Assembly (NCBI RefSeq): GCF_029784165.1
Contig: NC_073695.1
Location: 229,247,916 to 229,311,915 of the forward strand
Length of the DNA: 64,000 bases
Origin: Wyeomyia smithii
Taxonomy: Eukaryota > Arthropoda > Insecta > Diptera > Culicidae
Reading direction: 5' to 3'
The notes below the pieces were generated by a model, which had not been told where the DNA came from, made no database searches, and saw only the letters and a list, made by a program, of their open reading frames with translations. Within the stretch, counting starts at the first letter, position 1; each line of letters starts with the position of its first letter. The position numbers were made by a program, and so were the translations under genes. Below are positions 57,143 to 64,000 of this stretch, piece after piece.

Positions 57143-58429
57143 GTTTTTCCAGTTTGACCTCTTGGGCAAAACCTGAGTTGACGAGTGTAATTCACAAGTC
57201 AAAATAAGGACCATTCGACAAGAATTAGCGTGGCGAAAACCTGAAAATCAGGAAATGCTATAGATTTTTTTTCCGATTAGAAAAAATAGAGAATGTCTGA
57301 AAAAAAAACTGAAGAACAATCAGGGAAAAAACTTATCCAAGACTGGTTTATTTTAATGGCTCCTTAGCGTTAAAACGAACTTTTTTCTGCACAGAAGTCT
57401 AAAACCTGAATACTTTTTTCACTGAAATGTCTAGGTTGCGTTCATCTACGTTGCACTTTTTTGTGTTGAGTGCTGACAAATATCAAGGAAATTAATGTTA
57501 TATTTCAGGCAATAAAAAAAAACTAGGGAACCAAATTTTGAAAACTTTTTTACCGCCCACAAAATTGCTATTGAATGGTATTGAAAGTAAAACAATGGGT
57601 TGAAGATGATAAACACGAATAAACACGAAATGCAAACCTGATATTATGACATAAGGATCCTAAATAAACAACATATTTAGAAATTATAATGTATAAATAT
57701 TTGAAATGATTTATGGTATTTTGACATGCATTTTTTTCGTAAAATTAAAACGTTTATCTACTATCCTTCGTTTCCGTTAAGTACACACTAGCCTTCTTCA
57801 AGAAATTACATTTTTTTTTCGTCATTACCTGTGATCATCATACATGTAAGCGTCTTGTACTGAACACATAGGGCGTTTACAAGTAAAGAGAATACATTAA
57901 CTAATGGCAGACCTGTTATTCCTAGAAGAAGGCTTAATATACTCAGCCGAAATGAAGGACAGTACAAAAACATCTGTTTCAATTTTACGAAAAGACTTTC
58001 CGAAAAACTATAAATTTAAAATCTCAACTGTCAAAATAGATCTCGATTGTTTGAAAAATTATGATGTATCTGCAATAAAAAAAATGCGTACAATAAGAAT
58101 TACCAAAATAAAAGATATAAATAATGATTAAAAAAAACGAAAATGTACAAAAAAGTCTTAGATAAGGTAACAATATAAGCCAAGCCAAACAAATGCATAT
58201 AAATATAAATAAAATTAATCACAAGCAAGACAAGATTTGCTAAGTATACAATAGATTCAAATAAACATAAAATAAATGAAAGAAAAACATAAAAACTGAA
58301 AAAACCAAAATCACAAATTTTGATACAAACTGAGAACAAGTTTTGAAAAAATATATTTTATAACATTGTGACAAAATTTATTTAAAGTCAAACAAAAGGC
58401 AAATGAGCATTGAGCATTGACGACCGTAC
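57143..58429. other. AT-rich intergenic sequence
   Basis: Low-complexity A-rich plus strand around 58,070-58,330. The ORF at 57,904-58,131 has no recognisable feature. Confidence 0.5.
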
Positions 58430-58745
58430 ATATTGTAGTTGCACCTCCGTGATTGACCTGAGCTAGTGAAGTTGCACAGAGCACCACATAGATAGTTTTT
58501 GGGATGTTATACCATCTTCAATGTACAACAATTCAGTAACTCTCACTTTAAAAAGATCAATAACGGCGCCGGCCACGTCCTCACAGTCGTTGGGGAAAAA
58601 TAGGAAGAGGATTGTTAGTTCGACAAACGTTGTTATGAGACCGAGTTCACCTCTGCATCTCTACGGATGTCACAGGAAGGGTATTTGTGTTAGTATGATG
58701 GGGTAGGAAAGATCAGGATTCGCCGTGGTAGGCAATTAGATCAGA
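58430..58745. repeat. Dispersed repeat family Y, copy 2
   Basis: It shares with 39,110-39,450 the blocks TGTACAACAATTCAGTAACT, ATCAATAACGGCGCC, GGCCACGTCCT and GAGACCGAGTTCACCTCTGC, in the same order and orientation. The TATATAAG segment of copy 1 is not present here. Confidence 0.55.
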
Positions 58746-58980
58746 TATTTTCAAATCCCGCGTGCGAAGAATAATTTTTTTAAACCAAATAATGAATCGT
58801 CAGATACAAAAGCTATTCGCGAATCAACAAGCTAATTCGGAGACACCGATTTTATGTCCTGTGAGTGTAAGCTACGCGATACGAATCTCCAGATCACGCT
58901 ATAAACAAAGCGTCTACACACGGCGGGCCTCTTTCGCTCTCTCCAAAAGTCAAACAAACACTCGAGTGAAAATAACATAA

Positions 58981-61440
58981 AATATTTATTTATTTATTTC
59001 GTCAATCATATATGTAGACTGGTTACATTAATTTCTAAACTATACACGAACATAAAACAAATTAATTTTGTGTCCTCAGCCTCAAGGACTTGAAATACTG
59101 TTTCAGTTTATACCGGGACATCGTAAAGTCAATGGCTTCGCAGTGTTGATTATAAGAATTCATCATACTATTTATAGGTCCATTTTTTGCGTATTCCGTA
59201 CGATGATGGTTAAGAGCAAATAAACTACGGTGTGGAATGGGTGCATAAAAGTTCAATTTAGAAAGTAGTACTGCTGAGTCAACGTTCTGCGAAACGATAT
59301 CGTTTACAAATGAAACCATTGCGTACTCTTGCCGTTCTTTTAATGTTTGAATGTCAATCATTCTGATCCCCTAATGCAATTACAATTTTGGGCGTTGTTA
59401 ATTTTCTGCTAAAGGATATTACATTGCATTTTTTTACATTTACTTCAAGTAGGCTTTTCTTACACCAGATGTAAAATGTGTGTATTTCATTCTGAAATAC
59501 ATTGATGTCTTCTTGATTTTTTATTTCCAAAAACAGCTTCATGTCGTCGGCATATATTAGAACTTTAATATTTTTGAGGATGAATGAAATGTCGTTTACG
59601 TACAAAATAAAAAGGAGTGGTCCTAAGTGGGAGCCTTGGGGAACACCTGAAGTAACTTGAATGGATTTGACTCTTTTCCATAAAATTTTACTATTTGTTG
59701 CCTGTTTGTTAAATATGATTCAAGCCACTTCAGGAGACCAGACTCAATTCCAATTTTTTGCAGTTTAAAAAGTAGCATCGGTATGTCAATACGATCAAAT
59801 GCTTTGCTAGAGTCTGTATAGAAAGCTTCAACATGGTTCCCATTATCCATTGCATTCAATGAGTAATCTACGAATTCAAGTAAATTTGTGGATGTAGAGC
59901 GGCCTTTGAAGAAGCCGTGTTGTTTGTCAGTTATTCGATTTTTGACTTGAGCAAATATCTTTTCATTGACAATTGCCTCAAAGAGTTTAGGAATGCAAGA
60001 GATAATAGCGATTCCACGATAATTACGTATGTCAGATTTACACCCAGATTTGAAAATAGGCACTAAAAATGAGCTTTTCCATATATTTGGGAAGACTCCA
60101 GTTTCCAACGATATATTGAACAGCCAGAACAGAGGAGATGTAAGTTCCTTCGAAAGATTTTTCATGAGTGCTGGAGGTATTCCGTCAGGTCCAGGTCCTT
60201 TGGAAGGGTCTAAATTTCTCAGACCCTGCAAAACATCCTGTACCCGAAGTTGGTTGACACCAACGTTTCTTGGATATTCTGGATAAAATGCAAAATAATC
60301 GCGGTCGCGATTTTCTCCGGAAAATGTGGTATAGATTTCCTGGAAAAAATTTGCAAAGAGATTGCAATTTTTCTCCGAGTTATCACCAACATGTTCATCG
60401 AGTTGCATTATTGATGGAAAATTGTCTGATTTTAGTTTTGTTTTGACGTAATTGAAGAAGTTCTTTGGACAAGACTTAATTCCTAGTTCAGTTTTTGCAT
60501 TGAATTCTTCAAATGCATCACTGATTGCGAAGTTCAGTTGATCATATATATCCAAGTAAATTGCTAGATTTTCACTGCTATTGTGTTTTTTGAAAATTTT
60601 GTGGGCTTTTTGTTTGCGGTTTTTTAAACTTTTTATTTGTTTGTTAAACCAGACTGGATGTTTAGTGTTAGCGTGGCGTCGTTTTTTCTTCAATGGAATC
60701 TCTTGAGAGATGACGTTGTACAGAATTTTGTAAAAGACGCTAACAGATGATTCGACATTTCCTTCATCTCTAAAAATTTGTTGCCAATTGACACAGTTTA
60801 ATTTGTTTTTAATATTTGCATAGTTCGCGAGTTTGAAATCAAGGACTTCCTCATACTCACAGTCGTTGGGTCTTTGATATTCATGTAAAAATAAAGAATA
60901 TTCAATTGCTGTGTGAAACTTTTCGTTCTTCCACAGTGGGTTAAATGATTCGGTCACACAGAAATCTTCATGGATATTCGTTAAGAGTAGGTCCAAATAG
61001 CAATTTTCACGGTTTCTTACATGGTTAACCTGGTTCAAACCTAGCTTAGCAATTTCGTCAAACATGAAGTGCAAAGTAATGTTATCTTCAACGACTGGGA
61101 GTAGGATGCTTTCGTTTTCAGGGTCCAAGATGAAGTCAGCGGTGTTTTGATTGAAGTCCCCATAGATGTGAACTTTGAAAAATTTCTGCACAATTAAAAA
61201 ACTTTTCATACGTAATTTTATTAGCGTTATGTGGAGGAGAGTACACAGAGGCGAACACGTGTGTTTCACCTGCTATGTGCGATTTTATCCAAATGTGCTC
61301 GAATTCTTTAAATTTAGGTGCAGCAACAGTTTCTGAATTAAAATTCACAGAGACCGCTATGAGGACTCCTCCGCCTGACTTCTTTTCGGATTCCTGAAGA
61401 TTCCTATCATTCCTGAATACATTAAACATATTTCCAAAAA
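58981..61440 (-). mobile_element. 5'-truncated LINE of a second lineage
   Basis: An APE endonuclease fragment and reverse transcriptase run on the minus strand. They end in a short 3' UTR and an (AAATA)n-like tail (plus-strand TTTATTTATTTATTTC at 58,985-59,000). No RNase H domain, ORF1 or 5' UTR is present. It is truncated near 61,440, inside the endonuclease. The protein style resembles the Jockey/CR1/L2 group; the clade is not fixed. Confidence 0.85.
59062..61429 (-). pseudogene. LINE endonuclease / reverse transcriptase, frameshifted and internally deleted
   Basis: From the 5' side: the endonuclease fragment KKSGGGVLIAVSVNFNSETV (61,136-61,429) shifts frame near 61,200 into VHIYGDFNQNT. 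A long open frame (59,623-61,269) carries WFNKQIKSLKNRKQKAHK, SKGPGPDGIPPALMKN, NYRGIAIISCIPKLFE, QHGFFKGRSTSTNLLEF and TDSSKAFDRID. Near 59,650 a frameshift precedes GVPQGSHLGPLLFILYVNDI and the catalytic IYADDMKLF, which is intact. After IVIALGDQND (59,360) the sequence jumps to MIDIQTLKERQEYAMVSF, so the thumb region is missing from the normal order. It then ends SLRLRTQN. It is dead. Confidence 0.88.
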
Positions 61441-63337
61441 TCTCTTCACTTTTGACACTAGACGAATGTAAATAAAAAAAATATCAACAAAAAATAGAAA
61501 ATTTATTATCTCTAAAAGCTATTCTTTCAATCTTATATTTTATGAAAACTGAAAATTTACAAATGTTTACTAAACACTGATGGTTATCCGATCAAAAAAG
61601 AATAAAAAAACCAAATGAAATTGTAAAAAAAATAAGTCAGAACGGTCTGTTCAATTGAAGATGATAGTAGTTTTTTCTTTCAAGAAAAAATATGCACTAA
61701 GGTCTTGTTTTACGCGGTGGATACGTTACAAATTTTGAGTTGCAAATACAACGAAAAAAAACCGTCCCAGAATGTTTGAACCTCGTTTAAATATGATAGA
61801 TCTCAATCTAGAGCAAATGCAATATTTTAAATTTTGAGTATTTTCACCAAAAATTGTATTTTTTTTTTTTTTGAAAACTGATATATGATCCAAGGTGGCC
61901 TGAAACGGAAAACGTGATCGAAATGAGGTCCATATCTTGTACCGTTTTTAAGTAATGGAGAAAATCAACTCGCGTAAAAAAACCGCCTAAAGAAAGACCT
62001 TACTGTACACCGTAAGATGAAAAAATAAATTCAAAAATATTACATTAAATATCACCGAAAACTCGCTTTTTGAAAATATGTTTTTTACGAAAATTAAACA
62101 ATTTTAGCTAAACAATATAAATGAATGTTTTTTTGAACTTGGAAAAATAAAAAATAAAAAATAAAAAATTTACAATCTAACAAACCATTTTGGCTCTGAA
62201 AATATTTTTGTTATTAATAAGCGTTCGGTTCAGGAAATATGTACTACCAAAGTTAGATTTCTCTATTGCATAAAAAACATAAAGCTGACGTATAAATCAA
62301 ACCGAACCGAATTCCCATTGATGATAAGAATATATTTAGAGTCAAAACGATCGGTATAATGTCTTCGACAAAGATGTAGATATTTATTTTTCATCACAAA
62401 AAAGAAACATTTTTTAACTTTATTTATTTCTTTTCCTCTGAGTTCAAACAACTATCAATGGTTAGCTAACAGTTAATACTTCTCGTTGAAAAAAAAAATC
62501 TTTTAAAAAGTGGTTTATTTTTAAGCGAATTTCGGAATTTATGAGGATATCCCAGAAAAGTCGCATGTTACGTGGCAAGTTTGTAATGGTTTTCGTTTTT
62601 AGGTCGTTTATTTAGAGTGTTCGATGGATTTACTTAACCCTATTACTGAATTTGACTTGAACTTTTCATGTTTTTTCTCGTGTACACAATTCGCGAGTGG
62701 AATTAACACTGCTATTGGTTCTTTTCCGAATGCATTTACCAGAAATGATTAAAAACCTTTAGCATTTTCTTCTAGGCAGATTCCCAACTTTACGCAAATT
62801 TTGAAATTAATGCGGTTGAACGGTGTTTATTTTTCTAGAAGAACAGAATAACTGTCTACAACTTTGCCGAAGTCGTCATATCAACCAAACAACACCGTTT
62901 TGTCTCTAATATTTTCTCTTCATGGTAAGAAAATTCTTAGTTTTATGTTTTTCATTTCTCTATTATCAGACAACCATCAATGTTTAGCTGACCTTTCGTA
63001 GTTTAATTTTTCTGCGAGCAGCAGAACACAGCACAAAGTAGAAGGAAGAAGTGTGGTGAAAAAATTGTAACATGAAACAGCCATGCTGGGTTAGTGACCG
63101 GTGAATATTCGTTTAGCTCTTTCCACATATCGACGGAATAACAAGCCTGTTAGTCGTGATTCAAAAAGAAATACCAATAATACGAAATGGCAGTTTAGCC
63201 CATAGGTACATCTATGCAGTTTCCGCCAAATCAAAGAAGATCGAATTAATTAGTTGCCCTTTTTTGCAAAAGATTGCACCTATATCGTATAGACAAAACG
63301 ACAAACAAATTAACAAAAAAATTGAAAGGTATAAAAA
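61441..63337. other. AT-rich intergenic sequence, no gene
   Basis: Poly-A and poly-T tracts and short featureless ORFs only. It ends at an abrupt junction with 28S rDNA. Confidence 0.5.

Positions 63338-64000
<663 letters not shown>

Overview
The window looks like nuclear DNA of a culicine, probably Aedes-like, mosquito. It is AT-rich and packed with nested transposable elements on both strands. It holds tRNA-derived SINEs, RNase H-bearing LINEs, a DD37E mariner and TATA-driven two-exon secreted-peptide genes with roughly 70-nt introns. Its right end is insect-type 28S rDNA. The species call is an inference from element content, since no marker gene is present.

Layout: 1-12 kb is repeats. 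These include a composite element made of two minisatellite arrays (head at 10.3 kb, tail at 12.05 kb, with partial copies at 0-0.6, 6.8-8.4 and 18.8-19.4 kb), a 444-bp DNA transposon with an 8-bp target duplication, a decayed Tc1/mariner and a 5'-truncated LINE. 12-23.7 kb is mostly non-coding, with SINEs, MITE-like elements and low-complexity DNA. 23.77-29.61 kb is a full-length but decayed I-group LINE on the plus strand. 30.49-31.80 kb is a DD37E mariner with both terminal repeats. 35.04-35.36 kb is a single-exon secreted Kazal-like gene. 36-42 kb is repeats, including a near-perfect 168-bp inverted repeat. 42.06-47.93 kb is a second, nearly intact copy of the same LINE on the minus strand. 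51.57-54.34 kb is a cluster of three related minus-strand genes for small Tyr/Gly/Asn/Gln-rich secreted proteins: two intact, one apparently dead. 55-57 kb is a hAT-like element with a nested SINE. 59-61.4 kb is a broken LINE of a different lineage. 63.34-64.0 kb is part of a 28S rRNA gene on the minus strand.

Only three loci look like functioning host genes: the Kazal-like gene and the two intact cluster genes. All three have an N-terminal signal sequence, so all should be secreted.

The observations I value most are as follows. Both full-length LINE copies share one frameshift, at the same A6 run, in the RNase H domain. The better-preserved LINE has an altered reverse-transcriptase catalytic box. 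The Kazal domain has lost exactly one disulfide partner pair. The YGQN-repeat secreted family has a conserved gene architecture. The 143-bp minisatellite keeps a hairpin while its stem sequence changes. The 28S block stops abruptly inside conserved sequence.
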